The notes beneath the pieces are model-generated. The model had not been told where the DNA came from. It made no database searches and was given only the letters and a program-made list of their open reading frames with translations. The translations under genes and the position numbers were made by a program. This document shows, in pieces, positions 15,101 to 24,073 of a stretch of DNA of 64,000 bases. This stretch comes from an uncultured Clostridia bacterium. Its GTDB lineage: Bacteria; Bacillota; Clostridia; Oscillospirales; Oscillospiraceae. Within the stretch, counting starts at the first letter, position 1; the number at the start of each line of letters is the position of its first letter. Where the stretch lies: NCBI GenBank assembly GCA_937890525.1, contig CALADI010000009.1:23128-87127 (forward strand). The letters are read 5' to 3'.

Positions 15101-16189
15101 TCAGAAATAGACCACATCCATGCCCTTGACCAGCAGGGGGTTGATGCTCACCCGGGCGGTATCCCCCACCCGGCAGTCGCAGTCGGTGACATCGATGACC
15201 ATGTTCACCATGCCCACATGACCCAGCACTCGGCACGCCTTGCCGCCCACATGGACATACAGCGCCTTGTGCCGCAGGAACGCCTTGATGTAGCGTGCCA
15301 CGCCCCGGACGCAGTCCTTGAACCGCCACAGGTCGAAGCCCCGATCCACCCCGAAGCCGTGGAAATAGCCCACCGGCAGCACGGCGATCCGAGTCTCCCG
15401 CTTGGCGACCCAGCCTGCACCGTAGCCCACGGAATGCCCGGCGGGAATGGTGCGGATCTCCTCGATCTGGGCGTTGCAGCAGCCCACGGACTTGAGCCCC
15501 GCTTTCCCGGCGAAGCCCACCCGCCCCAGCAGCGCCGAGCCAACCCGCACGGCGTCGCAATGCATATGCTCATACTTCCAGAAAGCGGTGGAGTTGCAGC
15601 AATGCACCATACCGGTCTCGAAGCCTGCGGCGTGAAGCTCCTGCACCACCTGTTGGAAAGCGTCGTACTGCTTCTGGGTGTCAGCCGGATCCACAGCGCA
15701 GGCAAAGTGGGTGTAGATCCCCGTCAGCGCCAGACCCGGGCAGTCGGTATACAGGCGGTAGACCTGTTCGATCTGCTCCGGCAGGAATCCGAAGCGCCCC
15801 ATGCCGGTGTCGATCTTCACATGGGCCTGCGCCACGGCAGAGCGCTGCCGTGCCACCCGATCCAGGGTCTGCCCCTGCTCCAGCGAGGAGACGGTCAAGA
15901 TCGCCCCCAGATCCATCAGCTCGTTGAGCTCCGTCTCGTCGGCGGTGGCCTCCATCATCAGGATGGCGTTTTCCTCAAACCCCGCTTCCCGCAGGCGGCG
16001 CACCTCCGACACCTCGGTGACGGCAAAGTGGTCGATGCCGTAGGCGGACAGTACCCGGGCAAGCTCCACACAGCCCAGCCCGTAGCCGTCCCCTTTGATG
16101 ACGCCCCACACCACTGCGCCGCCTGCCCGCTCCAAGATCACACGGACATTGTGGGCCAGCGCACTCTTATCCACCATATATGCTTTCAT
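15101..16189 (-). CDS. alr: alanine racemase
   Basis: Makes D-alanine for peptidoglycan with pyridoxal phosphate. The Schiff-base lysine is K32 in VIKGDGYGLG (usual form KADAYGHG). HVKIDTGMGRFGF follows in the barrel. The second catalytic base is the Tyr of SVGYGAGW in the C-terminal domain, and AVLPVGYFHGFG matches the family. At 362 residues it is of normal length, but several positions differ from the consensus, so it may be a divergent or VanT-like racemase. It lies 28 nt behind femX, making a two-gene cell-wall operon. Confidence 0.85.
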   Translation of the reverse strand: MKAYMVDKSALAHNVRVILERAGGAVVWGVIKGDGYGLGCVELARVLSAYGIDHFAVTEVSEVRRLREAGFEENAILMMEATADETELNELMDLGAILTVSSLEQGQTLDRVARQRSAVAQAHVKIDTGMGRFGFLPEQIEQVYRLYTDCPGLALTGIYTHFACAVDPADTQKQYDAFQQVVQELHAAGFETGMVHCCNSTAFWKYEHMHCDAVRVGSALLGRVGFAGKAGLKSVGCCNAQIEEIRTIPAGHSVGYGAGWVAKRETRIAVLPVGYFHGFGVDRGFDLWRFKDCVRGVARYIKAFLRHKALYVHVGGKACRVLGHVGMVNMVIDVTDCDCRVGDTARVSINPLLVKGMDVVYF

Positions 16190-16217
16190 AGGCTCCGCCT
16201 TTCTGTCTGTCGGGAAC

Positions 16218-17279
16218 TCAGTCCTTCTTGTTCTTGCTCATGTAGCGGATCATCGCCAGCCGGTGATAGGCATCGGTGGCGATCTTCAGGGTCTTGTACC
16301 AGAATTTGCTGAGCACCAGGTCAAATTCTCCCATAAACTCAGTGAAATCCCCGTTAAATCCCTTCTTGAACTTGTAAAGGCCGTACAGGGGATTGTCCTC
16401 GGTGAGGTCGCCGGAGACGCCCCGGAAGTCGTAGATCCGGCACTTCTTCTCCACCGCCCATTGGATCATGTTCCATTGCAGCAGGTAGTTGGGCATCAGA
16501 TTGCGGTGCTCGTTGGAGCTGGCGCCGTAGAGATACCAGACCTTGTCCCCGTACCAGATGGCGAGGGTCCCGGCGATGGGCTGCCCCTCATGGAACGCCA
16601 TGTACAGCCGGCAATGCTCCCCCAGATTCTTCAGCATATTGGAGAAATAGGCCTCGTCCCGGGTGACGAAATTATCCCGCAGACCGGTCTCCACCATGAT
16701 CCGGGTGAACTCCGGGATCATCTCCTGACCGCAGATTTTCACCTCCACCCCCTTGCGCTGGGCAAGGCGGATGTTGTAGCGGTGCTTCTGGGTGAAGGAA
16801 GCCAGCAGCTCCTCCTCGGTCTTGCCTTCTACATTCAGACGGAACACGAACCGGGGCTGGATGCCCTCGAAATTCTTGCCGTCCTGCATACACCGGAAGC
16901 CCAGACGCTCCAGCTCTGCCTTGAAGGCGGTGTTCTCCACGCTCACATCCGGGTCGATCTTCACCACATAGCCATGGTACTGCTTGGCCAGCGCCCGGAC
17001 GCCCTGCATCAGTTCCTCCAGCGTCTCCCGGTCGTCCAGATCGCACACCGGGCCCCGGCAGATATACAGCATACTCACCGGGAACATGGGCGCCTTGCGG
17101 ATCAGCACGCCCAGCGCGCCCTTGATGGCGCCGGCTTCATTGCGCACGGCAACGCCGTGGAAGTGCCAAGCCGTTTTTTGCTTGCCCCACAGGTAGGACT
17201 GGGCAAAATGTCCCTTGGGGTGGGACTGGATGAACTGCTCGTATTCATTTATGGTATTTTCTTGGATCAATTCGTACAT
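16218..17279 (-). CDS. FemX/FemAB-like peptidyltransferase (peptidoglycan cross-bridge)
   Basis: Transfers an amino acid from aminoacyl-tRNA to the stem peptide of lipid II, building the interpeptide bridge. The 353-residue sequence shows the two GNAT-like halves of the family: an N-terminal half with SYLWGKQKTAWHF and LLYICRGPV-type strand (here MLYICRGPVCD), and a C-terminal half with FTQKHRYNIRLAQRKGV, YLYGASSNEHRNLMPNYLLQW and YDFRGVSGD. ATG 17279 lies 9 nt after GGAG; upstream in-frame sequence lacks a ribosome site. It is first in an operon with alr. Confidence 0.88.
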   Translation of the reverse strand: MYELIQENTINEYEQFIQSHPKGHFAQSYLWGKQKTAWHFHGVAVRNEAGAIKGALGVLIRKAPMFPVSMLYICRGPVCDLDDRETLEELMQGVRALAKQYHGYVVKIDPDVSVENTAFKAELERLGFRCMQDGKNFEGIQPRFVFRLNVEGKTEEELLASFTQKHRYNIRLAQRKGVEVKICGQEMIPEFTRIMVETGLRDNFVTRDEAYFSNMLKNLGEHCRLYMAFHEGQPIAGTLAIWYGDKVWYLYGASSNEHRNLMPNYLLQWNMIQWAVEKKCRIYDFRGVSGDLTEDNPLYGLYKFKKGFNGDFTEFMGEFDLVLSKFWYKTLKIATDAYHRLAMIRYMSKNKKD

Positions 17280-17323
17280 TGGCCTTATCTCCATATTGTC
17301 ATTGTTCAGGTTTTCTACTTCAT

Positions 17324-17352
17324 AGCATACCACAATCCCCGGTCTTACGCAA
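17324..17352 (-). promoter_or_regulatory. femX-alr promoter
   Basis: On the minus strand, TTGCGT (17352-17347), a 17-nt spacer and TATGCT (17329-17324). Confidence 0.7.
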
Positions 17353-17390
17353 CCGAAACCCGGCAAAATTCCCGATATTCCGAAAATCTC

Positions 17391-17419
17391 TTTACATCCT
17401 TGGTATCTTTTGTTAGTAT
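17391..17419 (+). promoter_or_regulatory. marR-type gene promoter
   Basis: TTTACA (17391-17396), a 17-nt spacer and TAGTAT (17414-17419), back to back with the femX promoter. Confidence 0.5.
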
Positions 17420-17472
17420 TATGATAAATACACCTGTATGGATACACTCCGCACAGCATGGGAGGGATCGCT

Positions 17473-17901
17473 ATGCTTGATATTATGCACAATATTACGG
17501 ACATCGCCCGCTGCGCCGCCCAGTTCCGTTCGGAGGAGCTGACCCCGCTGGGACTGAAGTCCTGTCACGCCAGCTATCTGTGCGTGATCTGCGACCACCC
17601 GGGCATCACCCAAGATCAGCTTGCCCGCAGGATCTTCATCAACAAGAGCAATGTGGCACGGCAGCTTGTGATTCTGGAGGAGGACGGCTTTGTCACCCGC
17701 AGACCTGCCCCGGAGGACAAGCGCGCCATGCAGGTATTCCCCACCGCCAAGACGCTGGACTGCCTGCCCAAGCTTGAGGGCATTTTTCGGGAGTGGGAGA
17801 CGCTGGTCTGCCAAGATCTGACCCCGCAGGAGCAGCAGATGATGAGCGCCATGCTGGACAAGATCAAGATCCGCTCCGCCCAATGGATGGACGGGCGCTG
17901 A
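17473..17901 (+). CDS. MarR-family transcriptional regulator
   Basis: A 142-residue winged-helix repressor-type protein. The helix-turn-helix reads GITQDQLARRIFINKSNVARQLVILEEDGF and the wing follows as VTRRPAPEDKRAMQVFPT, the standard MarR layout, with flanking dimerisation helices. GGAGG at 17461-17465 lies 7 nt before ATG 17473; an earlier in-frame ATG at 17458 has no ribosome site. Cys residues in CHASYLCVICDHPG near the N-terminal dimer interface are unusually frequent and could be redox- or metal-responsive. The target is unknown; the divergent femX-alr operon is the nearest candidate. Confidence 0.88.
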   Translation: MLDIMHNITDIARCAAQFRSEELTPLGLKSCHASYLCVICDHPGITQDQLARRIFINKSNVARQLVILEEDGFVTRRPAPEDKRAMQVFPTAKTLDCLPKLEGIFREWETLVCQDLTPQEQQMMSAMLDKIKIRSAQWMDGR

Positions 17902-17913
17902 ACCCCATATAAA

Positions 17914-17952
17914 ACCGGCGGCTGCCCACTCTGGCAGCCGCCGGATCTTGTT
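17914..17952. terminator. bidirectional terminator
   Basis: The 12-bp stem CCGGCGGCTGCC/GGCAGCCGCCGG with loop CACTCT lies between convergent genes, with A and T runs at its flanks. Confidence 0.8.
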
Positions 17953-17958
17953 TTGGGG

Positions 17959-18480
17959 TCATTCTATGGGTTCGCCGGTGGTTTTGTCGAAATTCTGCAG
18001 CACAGAATAGTCCGTCCTGTCACTGCCTGCTGTGGAGTAGAACCCCGTGGTGTCGCACAGCACCCGCTGGTCGTCTATGATCCGCAGATAGGTGTCTTGG
18101 GTCAGCATGAGCCCGGAAAAGTCGGCAGGGTCTGCCTTATATGCGGCGTATGCCTGCTCCAGCAAGTCCGCTATGTCGCATACAGCGCCCTGCTGCTGGT
18201 AAAAGTCCAAGATCCGCTGCCGGACACATTCATCCAACTCCTGAAACGGGGCGTCCTTGTCAAAGATCGGCAGGTGGATCTGGGTCATCAGCAGCTCCGT
18301 GCCGTCGCTGAGCTGATAATAGCGCTTACTGCTCGGGCTTTGCAGACGGAAAACCGAAACCTTCTCGCCGTCAGAAAAGGTGTAAACATCCGCTTCTTCC
18401 AAGACCCGTTCCGTGCGCTGGGTACAGCCCGATGCGAATACCGCCACCACCAGAAGCATCATCAAAAAGAATTTCTTCAT
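17959..18480 (-). CDS. lipoprotein of unknown function
   Basis: A 173-residue exported protein. The signal peptide FFLMMLLVVAVFASGC ends in lipobox ASGC. The mature protein is hydrophilic, with an early strand-rich part (DVYTFSDGEKVSVFRL) and a helical middle (ECVRQRILDFYQQQGAVCDIADLLEQAYAAYK, given here only as a landmark around residues 85-120). No recognised family. ATG 18480 is 8 nt after AGGAGG. It converges on the MarR gene and shares its terminator. Confidence 0.7.
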   Translation of the reverse strand: MKKFFLMMLLVVAVFASGCTQRTERVLEEADVYTFSDGEKVSVFRLQSPSSKRYYQLSDGTELLMTQIHLPIFDKDAPFQELDECVRQRILDFYQQQGAVCDIADLLEQAYAAYKADPADFSGLMLTQDTYLRIIDDQRVLCDTTGFYSTAGSDRTDYSVLQNFDKTTGEPIE

Positions 18481-18634
18481 TCCGTCCACCTCCTGTATCA
18501 TAATCATACCCTATGGGCGAAGAGGTTGTCAACAGAGTCAAGGCATAGATCCGCAGAAAAACGCCGCACCATTGGGGGAATTCCAATGTCATCTATGCCA
18601 AAAGGCAGGGGGATCGTTTGGTGATTTTTCCATC

Positions 18635-18663
18635 TTGCCTGGGGTGACAGCCCCGTGTATATT
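18635..18663 (+). promoter_or_regulatory. promoter of the small secreted protein gene
   Basis: TTGCCT (18635-18640), a 17-nt spacer and TATATT (18658-18663). The rest of 18481-18741 shows no gene. Confidence 0.5.
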
Positions 18664-18741
18664 AAAGGTGGAGGATGGGATCTTTGCCCCGCAAATCCGG
18701 ATCCGTTATCCCTATTTCCTGTGCTGAAAGGATGGATGAAG

Positions 18742-19167
18742 ATGAAAAAACCGCCTCGTTTGATACCCCTCACCCTGTCTTTTGCGTGTCTTTTGTGCTT
18801 TGTACTGGCAGGGGCTTCCTGCTCGGCAAATCCCTCCGCTGGTTCGGATCCGATAGGATCCTATGAACTGTACTATACGCTCAACGACCAAGATCAAACA
18901 GTTGTTGAAGATCCCGGCTGGGAAAATCCCCAGAACGCTCCCCTCGCCATTTCTATGACAAAAAGCAGCGGTCCCATCAAGTGCTCCGTCACGGTCTACC
19001 ACAAAGAGGATTCTGCGTCTGGGTGGATCACTGCTGGTTCCGGTGTGGTGATTTTGGGCGGTCCTGCCTGTTCCTTTACGATCTCCGAAAACCACACCGT
19101 CCGTGTTGTTGCCAAAGCCACCGCAGGAAACAACGGCTACGCCACCTTGCAGGTTTCCCTTAAGTGA
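18742..19167 (+). CDS. small secreted protein of unknown function
   Basis: A 141-residue protein with an N-terminal export signal (LIPLTLSFACLLCFVLAG) ending near ASC, which is a weak lipobox. The mature part is beta-rich and ends in a pattern reminiscent of bacterial Ig-like or jelly-roll modules (SGWITAGSGVVILGG, NHTVRVVAKATAGNNGYATLQV). Several in-frame ATGs are available; 18742 is 9 nt after AAAGGA. No family recognised. It is followed by its own hairpin terminator and then the rny promoter. Confidence 0.65.
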   Translation: MKKPPRLIPLTLSFACLLCFVLAGASCSANPSAGSDPIGSYELYYTLNDQDQTVVEDPGWENPQNAPLAISMTKSSGPIKCSVTVYHKEDSASGWITAGSGVVILGGPACSFTISENHTVRVVAKATAGNNGYATLQVSLK

Positions 19168-19182
19168 TCCCGAAAATTCCGG

Positions 19183-19212
19183 CGGCTGCCCATTGGGGCG
19201 GCCGCTTTTTTG
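19183..19212 (+). terminator. terminator after the small secreted protein gene
   Basis: The hairpin GCGGCTGCCC/GGGCGGCCGC with loop ATTG is followed by T6. Confidence 0.85.
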
Positions 19213-19231
19213 CGGTTTTGCACAAATCTTC

Positions 19232-19260
19232 TTGACATTCCCCGGTCACACAAGTAAAAT
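19232..19260 (+). promoter_or_regulatory. rny promoter
   Basis: A perfect TTGACA (19232-19237), a 17-nt spacer and TAAAAT (19255-19260), more than 220 nt before the rny start. Confidence 0.82.
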
Positions 19261-19266
19261 AGTTTC

Positions 19267-19470
19267 GGAATAGTATGCCTGCCCCGTGGGGGCAGCGTTT
19301 GCTGATATCCGGCAGGTGGTGCCGGTGGTTTTCGCAAGATCCGCCCCATGGCGTTTTTATTTTGTTCAATGACCCGTCGCCGGGCATCCCCGGCGGCTTT
19401 CCCTGTGCAAATGGAAGATCCGTGTGGGCTTTTTTGCGCCGCCCTCCACCCCTTGCCAATACAAACAAGG
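19267..19470 (+). ncRNA. long structured leader of rny, or separate small RNA
   Basis: Between the promoter and the rny ribosome site lie about 200 nt with no convincing protein. Stem-loops are visible at 19280-19294 (TGCCCC/GGGGCA), 19309-19325 (CCGGCA/TGCCGG), a small GC hairpin before GTTTTTATTTT at about 19341-19361, and a very strong 9-bp stem at 19376-19397 followed by CTTTCCC. The T-rich stretch after the third hairpin could end a short RNA of about 100 nt; otherwise the leader may control RNase Y synthesis. No known RNA family was recognised. Confidence 0.4.
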
Positions 19471-19487
19471 AGGTGCGTTGCAGAATT

Positions 19488-21038
19488 ATGGGACCCTTTG
19501 ATATTATCATTCCCGTCGTTTGTGGTGCAGTAGGACTTCTGATCGGTGCTTTTGGCGGCATCGCTTACCGCAAGCGTGTGGCAGAGCGGGAGATCGGCTC
19601 GGCTGAGGCTGAGGCCACCCGCATCATCAACGATGCCATCCGCGGCGGCGAAAACAAGAAGAAGGAAATGCTGCTGGAAGCAAAGGACGAGATCCATAAA
19701 TCTCGCACAGAGTACGAAAAAGAAGTGAAGGAGCGCCGCTCCGAACTGAGCAAGCAGGAGCGCCGGCTCCAGCAGAAGGAAGAATCTCTGGACAAAAAGA
19801 CCGATGCCTTCGAGCGCAAGGAAGAGGAGCTGTCCCGCCGTCTGACCAAGGTCACCGAGACTCAGGCCAAGGCGGATGCCCTATGCAAGGCCCAGACCGA
19901 GAAGCTGGAGGAGATCTCCCAGCTTACTCAGGAGCAGGCAAAGCAGTATCTTCTGGAGACCGTGGAGGCAGATGTCCGCCACGAGACCGCCATGAAGATC
20001 AAGGAGATCGAGTCTCAGTTCAAGGAAGAAGCCGAGACCAAGGCACGGGAGGTCATCGCCACCGCCATCCAGCGCTGCGCCGCCGACCATGCCGCCGAGA
20101 CTACCGTCAGCGTGGTGCCCCTGCCCAACGACGAGATGAAGGGCCGGATCATCGGCAGAGAGGGACGGAACATCCGCACCCTGGAGACCATCACCGGCGT
20201 GGATCTCATCATCGACGATACCCCCGAAGCCATCACCGTTTCCAGCTTCGACCCCGTCCGCCGGGAGATCGCCCGTCTGGCGCTGGAGAAGCTGATCGTG
20301 GACGGACGGATCCACCCCACCCGCATCGAGGACATGGTGGAGAAGGCCCGCCGGGAGGTGGACCGCACCATCCGGGAAGAGGGCGAGCGTGCCTGCTACG
20401 AGACCGGTGTCCACAACCTCAACCCCGAACTGGTCAAGATCCTTGGCCGTCAGAAGTACCGTACTTCCTACGGTCAGAATGTGCTGAACCACTCCATCGA
20501 GGTGTCCCACATTGCCGGTCTGCTGGCCAGCGAGCTGGGCATGGATGTGGCCCTTGCCAAGCGTGCGGGACTGCTGCATGATCTGGGCAAGGCCGTGGAT
20601 CACGAGATGGAGGGCAGCCATGTGCAGCTGGGCGCAGAGCTTGCCCGCAAGTACAAGGAAAACCCCGTGGTGGTCAACGCCATCGAGGCCCACCACGGCG
20701 ATGTAGAGCCGAAAACCATCACCGCTGTGCTGGTCCAGGCCGCAGACGCCATCTCCGCCGCCCGCCCCGGCGCCCGCAGAGAGAATGTGGAGAACTACAT
20801 CCGCCGTCTGCAAAAGCTGGAGGAACTGACCAACTCCTACGCTGGTGTTGAGAAGTCCTACGCCATTCAGGCAGGCCGTGAGATCCGCATCATGGTCAAG
20901 CCCGAGGTGGTCAACGAGGACAACATGATCCTGCTGGCACGGGACATTGCCAAGAAGATCGAGTCCGAGCTGGAATACCCCGGTCAGATCAAGGTCAATG
21001 TGATCCGGGAGACCAAGGCTGTGGAATACGCCAAGTAA
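19488..21038 (+). CDS. rny: ribonuclease Y
   Basis: Membrane-anchored endoribonuclease that starts bulk mRNA decay in Firmicutes. Its domains in order are: an N-terminal membrane helix ([19 protein letters not shown], residues about 6-24); a long charged coiled coil to about residue 210; a KH domain ([17 protein letters not shown]); and an HD domain with [18 protein letters not shown] and the metal site [13 protein letters not shown]. The C-terminal region is complete, and 516 residues match the usual 515-525. ATG 19488 is 13 nt from AAGGAGG (19467-19473), slightly long; no closer in-frame ATG exists. Confidence 0.95.
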   Translation: MGPFDIIIPVVCGAVGLLIGAFGGIAYRKRVAEREIGSAEAEATRIINDAIRGGENKKKEMLLEAKDEIHKSRTEYEKEVKERRSELSKQERRLQQKEESLDKKTDAFERKEEELSRRLTKVTETQAKADALCKAQTEKLEEISQLTQEQAKQYLLETVEADVRHETAMKIKEIESQFKEEAETKAREVIATAIQRCAADHAAETTVSVVPLPNDEMKGRIIGREGRNIRTLETITGVDLIIDDTPEAITVSSFDPVRREIARLALEKLIVDGRIHPTRIEDMVEKARREVDRTIREEGERACYETGVHNLNPELVKILGRQKYRTSYGQNVLNHSIEVSHIAGLLASELGMDVALAKRAGLLHDLGKAVDHEMEGSHVQLGAELARKYKENPVVVNAIEAHHGDVEPKTITAVLVQAADAISAARPGARRENVENYIRRLQKLEELTNSYAGVEKSYAIQAGREIRIMVKPEVVNEDNMILLARDIAKKIESELEYPGQIKVNVIRETKAVEYAK

Positions 21039-21054
21039 TCCCAAATATGCACCA

Positions 21055-21096
21055 ACTCCCCGGCAGATCTTCATCTGCCGGGGAGTCTGTTTTTCG
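21055..21096 (+). terminator. rny terminator
   Basis: The 14-bp stem ACTCCCCGGCAGAT/ATCTGCCGGGGAGT with loop CTTC is followed by CTGTTTTT. Confidence 0.92.
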
Positions 21097-21135
21097 TTAT
21101 CAACGCTATGGCGTGTGATCTGAGTTTATCAAGGA

Positions 21136-21165
21136 TTGACCGGATCGAACCCCCTGTGATATAAT
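21136..21165 (+). promoter_or_regulatory. promoter of the small secreted protein gene at 21207
   Basis: TTGACC (21136-21141), an 18-nt spacer and TATAAT (21160-21165). Confidence 0.75.
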
Positions 21166-21206
21166 AGGTAAAACATGGTTGCCGCACAACGAAAGGGTGA
21201 AGTGAA

Positions 21207-21611
21207 TTGAAAAGAAAAACAAGGTTTTCTCTGATCTGCACAATCTGTTTGGCTGTACTGTGCCTATCCATCACCGTATTTTCAGCCGGAATGGAGCGGT
21301 GGGAATGCCCGCCTTCGCAGACCTGTGGTTTGTCCGAAACCGGGACTGCCCAAGGTTCTTCTTTCGACCATGCCTATTGGCTCGACAACGGAAATGGGGA
21401 CAATTTCCGATTCTTCGTCCGCAATCAAGGTGCCTGCCGGGTCAAAATATCCATCAATGATGTCTCTGCCGTGGTCGATCCGGGGCAGGAAGCCTGCCTT
21501 ACCGCTGCCCTTGGAGCACATCCAGAAAAATATGTCTGCCATGCCTACCCCGTGGAGCATGGTACGGATTTTGACATTGCTTGGAAATGTGCCATTTCCT
21601 CAGACTCCTGA
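21207..21611 (+). CDS. small secreted protein of unknown function
   Basis: A 134-residue protein with a clear export signal (SLICTICLAVLCLSITVFSAG). The mature part contains four or more Cys residues (ECPPSQTC, GACRVKI, EACLTAA, YVCHAY) that could form disulfides, and a beta-rich centre DNFRFFVRNQGACRVKISIND. It resembles nothing I can name. The start is TTG at 21207, 7 nt after AAAGGGTG (21193-21199); no nearby ATG is in frame. It has its own strong promoter and shares a terminator with prfC, so it is probably expressed independently. Confidence 0.65.
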   Translation: MKRKTRFSLICTICLAVLCLSITVFSAGMERWECPPSQTCGLSETGTAQGSSFDHAYWLDNGNGDNFRFFVRNQGACRVKISINDVSAVVDPGQEACLTAALGAHPEKYVCHAYPVEHGTDFDIAWKCAISSDS

Positions 21612-21617
21612 TCCCTT

Positions 21618-21645
21618 AGCCCCCGCCGGAAGGCGGGGGCATTTT
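21618..21645. terminator. terminator between convergent genes
   Basis: The 8-bp stem GCCCCCGCC/GGCGGGGGC is followed by ATTTTG. Confidence 0.7.
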
Positions 21646-21699
21646 GATACAAAAACCACCGCACCTACATAAACAGGTGCGGCGGTGCATTGTGCTGAA

Positions 21700-23292
21700 T
21701 CAGCCTTCCTCCACCACGATCTCGGAAACTTCCAAGCCCGGGTTGCGGCGGCAGGTGAAGTCGATGGCCCAATAGCTGCTGAACACCAGCAGATTGTTGC
21801 CGTGGTAATCCTCCAGCAATTCGGCATCGCTGCCCAGATTCAGATCCGACAGGTCGCCGGGGTAGGCATCGATCTTGCGGATCTCCTCATAGGGCAGAGA
21901 CTCCATCCGCAGATCCACGCCGTACTCATTCTTCATGCGGTACTGGAACACATCGAATTGCAGCGTACCCACAACGCCCACGATGACCTCCTCCATACCG
22001 GAGTTAGGCAGCTTGAAGATCTGGATGGCGCCCTCTTGGGCGATCTGCTCCGTGCCCTTGACGAACTGCTTGCGCTTCATGGAGTCCTTGGCAGACACCC
22101 GGCTGAAATGCTCCGGGGCAAAGGTGGGGATGCCGCAGTAGCGGAACTTCTTGCCCGGGGTGGTGATGGTATCACCGATGGAGAAGATGCCGGGATCGAA
22201 CACGCCGATCACATCTCCGGCGTAGGCCTCGTCCACGATCTCACGATCCGCCGCCATCATCTGCTGGGGCTGGGACAGGCGCATCTTCTTGTTGCCCTGC
22301 ACATGGAAGTATTCTGCGTCCCGCTCGAACTTGCCGGAGCAGATCCGCATGAAGGCCAGCCGGTCACGGTGGGCTTTGTTCATGTTCGCCTGGATCTTGA
22401 ACACAAAGGCGGAGAAATTGGGGTCAAAGGTGTCGATCTCGCCGCAGTCCGCCACACGGGCCAGAGGGGGCGGGGTCATCTTCAGGAATGCCTCAAGGAA
22501 AGGCTCGATGCCGAAGTTGGTCAGCGCAGAGCCGAAGAATACCGGGCTGAGCTGGCCGCAGCGCACTTCCTCCAGATCCATCTCCCGCCCTGCCGACAGC
22601 AGCTCCACATCGTCGATGAGCTGCTGGTGCTTGGCTTCGCTGTCCAGAAGCTGGGCAACCTGCGGGTCATACAGATCCACCTCCTGCTTTCCGGCACGGC
22701 TCTTGCCATTGACGCCGGAGAAGAACAGCAGCTGACCGCCCTCCCGGTCGTAGACGCCCTGAAAATCCTTGCCGCAGCCGATGGGCCAGTTCATGGCGTA
22801 GGTCTCGATGCCCAGTTCCCGCTCCAATTCGTCCAGCAGGTCAAAGGGATCCTTGGTCTCCCGGTCCATCTTGTTGATGAAGGTGAAGATGGGGATGTGG
22901 CGCATGGCGCAGACCTTGAACAGTTTCCGGGTCTGGGGCTCCACGCCCTTGGCGCCGTCGATGACCATCACGGCGGAGTCCGCCGCCATCAGGGTGCGGT
23001 AGGTATCCTCGGAGAAGTCCTGATGTCCTGGGGTGTCCAGAATGTTGATGCAGAAGCCGTCGTACTGGAACTGCATCACCGAGGAGGTGACGGAGATACC
23101 ACGCTGCTTCTCGATCTCCATCCAGTCGGAGGTAGCGGCACGGGAATTCTTCTTGCCCTTGACCACGCCGGCCTGGGCGATGGCGCCGCCGTAGAGCAGG
23201 AACTTTTCCGTCAATGTGGTCTTACCGGCGTCGGGGTGGGAGATGATCGCAAAGGTCCGGCGGCGGCTGATTTCTTCTTGTAATGTAGCCAT
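21700..23292 (-). CDS. prfC: peptide chain release factor 3
   Basis: Translational GTPase that recycles RF1/RF2 after termination. The 530-residue sequence has G1 SHPDAGKTTLTEKFL, the switch region QRGISVTSSVMQF, G3 DTPGHQDFSEDTYRTL and G4 INKMDRE, and the RF3-specific GKDFQGVYDRE. Length is typical (about 525-530). The start at 23292 gives MATLQEEISRRRTFAIISHPDAG, a common RF3 N-terminus. It has its own promoter and shares a terminator with the gene convergent on it. Confidence 0.96.
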   Translation of the reverse strand: MATLQEEISRRRTFAIISHPDAGKTTLTEKFLLYGGAIAQAGVVKGKKNSRAATSDWMEIEKQRGISVTSSVMQFQYDGFCINILDTPGHQDFSEDTYRTLMAADSAVMVIDGAKGVEPQTRKLFKVCAMRHIPIFTFINKMDRETKDPFDLLDELERELGIETYAMNWPIGCGKDFQGVYDREGGQLLFFSGVNGKSRAGKQEVDLYDPQVAQLLDSEAKHQQLIDDVELLSAGREMDLEEVRCGQLSPVFFGSALTNFGIEPFLEAFLKMTPPPLARVADCGEIDTFDPNFSAFVFKIQANMNKAHRDRLAFMRICSGKFERDAEYFHVQGNKKMRLSQPQQMMAADREIVDEAYAGDVIGVFDPGIFSIGDTITTPGKKFRYCGIPTFAPEHFSRVSAKDSMKRKQFVKGTEQIAQEGAIQIFKLPNSGMEEVIVGVVGTLQFDVFQYRMKNEYGVDLRMESLPYEEIRKIDAYPGDLSDLNLGSDAELLEDYHGNNLLVFSSYWAIDFTCRRNPGLEVSEIVVEEG

Positions 23293-23340
23293 TGTATTTT
23301 ACTCCATCGTTCTAGAAATTTTCATACAGTCAATCACTAT

Positions 23341-23369
23341 ACTTTACCACAGGATCGGCGGTATGACAA
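23341..23369 (-). promoter_or_regulatory. prfC promoter
   Basis: On the minus strand, TTGTCA (23369-23364), a 17-nt spacer and TAAAGT (23346-23341). The rest of the 23293-23605 gap holds only this and the nfeD promoter. Confidence 0.75.
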
Positions 23370-23527
23370 GACTTTTTCCCGATTTTCGGCGCTCCATTTT
23401 TCTTTTGCGGGAATGTCTTAACATTTCTGAAGTTTTCCCCCGGCGCATTGCATCATACCGCCGGGCATACTATGATATAGCAAATATCCAAAGCGCCGTA
23501 TGGTGCAAAAAATATTTTCTTGGGGAA

Positions 23528-23556
23528 TTGACAAAATCCCCCCTTTCGGATAAAGT
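23528..23556 (+). promoter_or_regulatory. nfeD-SPFH promoter
   Basis: TTGACA (23528-23533), a 17-nt spacer and TAAAGT (23551-23556). Confidence 0.75.
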
Positions 23557-23605
23557 AAAACTAGAATACAAGGAAATCCGTTTCCATAAGTAAGGAGGGT
23601 TCTCT

Positions 23606-24061
23606 ATGAATTGGGAAGCGATTTTCTGGCTGATTGCCATGGTTGTCTTTATGGTTGCCGAGGGGCTGACCGTGACGCTGGTATCCATCTGGTTTGCCGT
23701 TGGATCTCTGGCGGCGATCTTTGTGGCGCTGTTCGGCGGCAATGTGATCGTTCAGGTCTTTGTCTTTCTCGGGGTATCCGTCCTGCTGCTGGCCTGCCTG
23801 CGCAGCTTGGTGCGGCGCTATCTCAATCCCCATCTGATCCACACCAATGTGGACAGCGTGGTGGGCTGTGAGGGTGTCGTCACCTCCGATGTGAACAATG
23901 TGGCAGCCTTGGGGCAGGTGGAGATCAACGGCCTTTCGTGGAGCGCCCGCTCCACCACCGGCGAAGCCCTCCGCCAGGGTGTGCGCATCCGGGTGGATAA
24001 GGTAGAGGGCGTCAAGGTCTTCGTAAGTCCGGCAGAGGTTACTGCCGAAAATAAACAGTAG
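23606..24061 (+). CDS. NfeD-like membrane protein
   Basis: A 151-residue protein with two or three N-terminal membrane helices (IFWLIAMVVFMVAEGLT, SLAAIFVALFGG, IVQVFVFLGVSVLLLACL) and a C-terminal soluble OB-fold (GCEGVVTSDVNNVAALGQVEINGLSWSAR is its core, around residues 85-113). This is the short NfeD1b type that pairs with a stomatin/flotillin partner, and that partner is encoded 12 nt downstream. Such pairs organise membrane microdomains. AAGGAGG precedes the ATG. Confidence 0.88.
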   Translation: MNWEAIFWLIAMVVFMVAEGLTVTLVSIWFAVGSLAAIFVALFGGNVIVQVFVFLGVSVLLLACLRSLVRRYLNPHLIHTNVDSVVGCEGVVTSDVNNVAALGQVEINGLSWSARSTTGEALRQGVRIRVDKVEGVKVFVSPAEVTAENKQ

Positions 24062-24073
24062 GAGGTAGATTCT

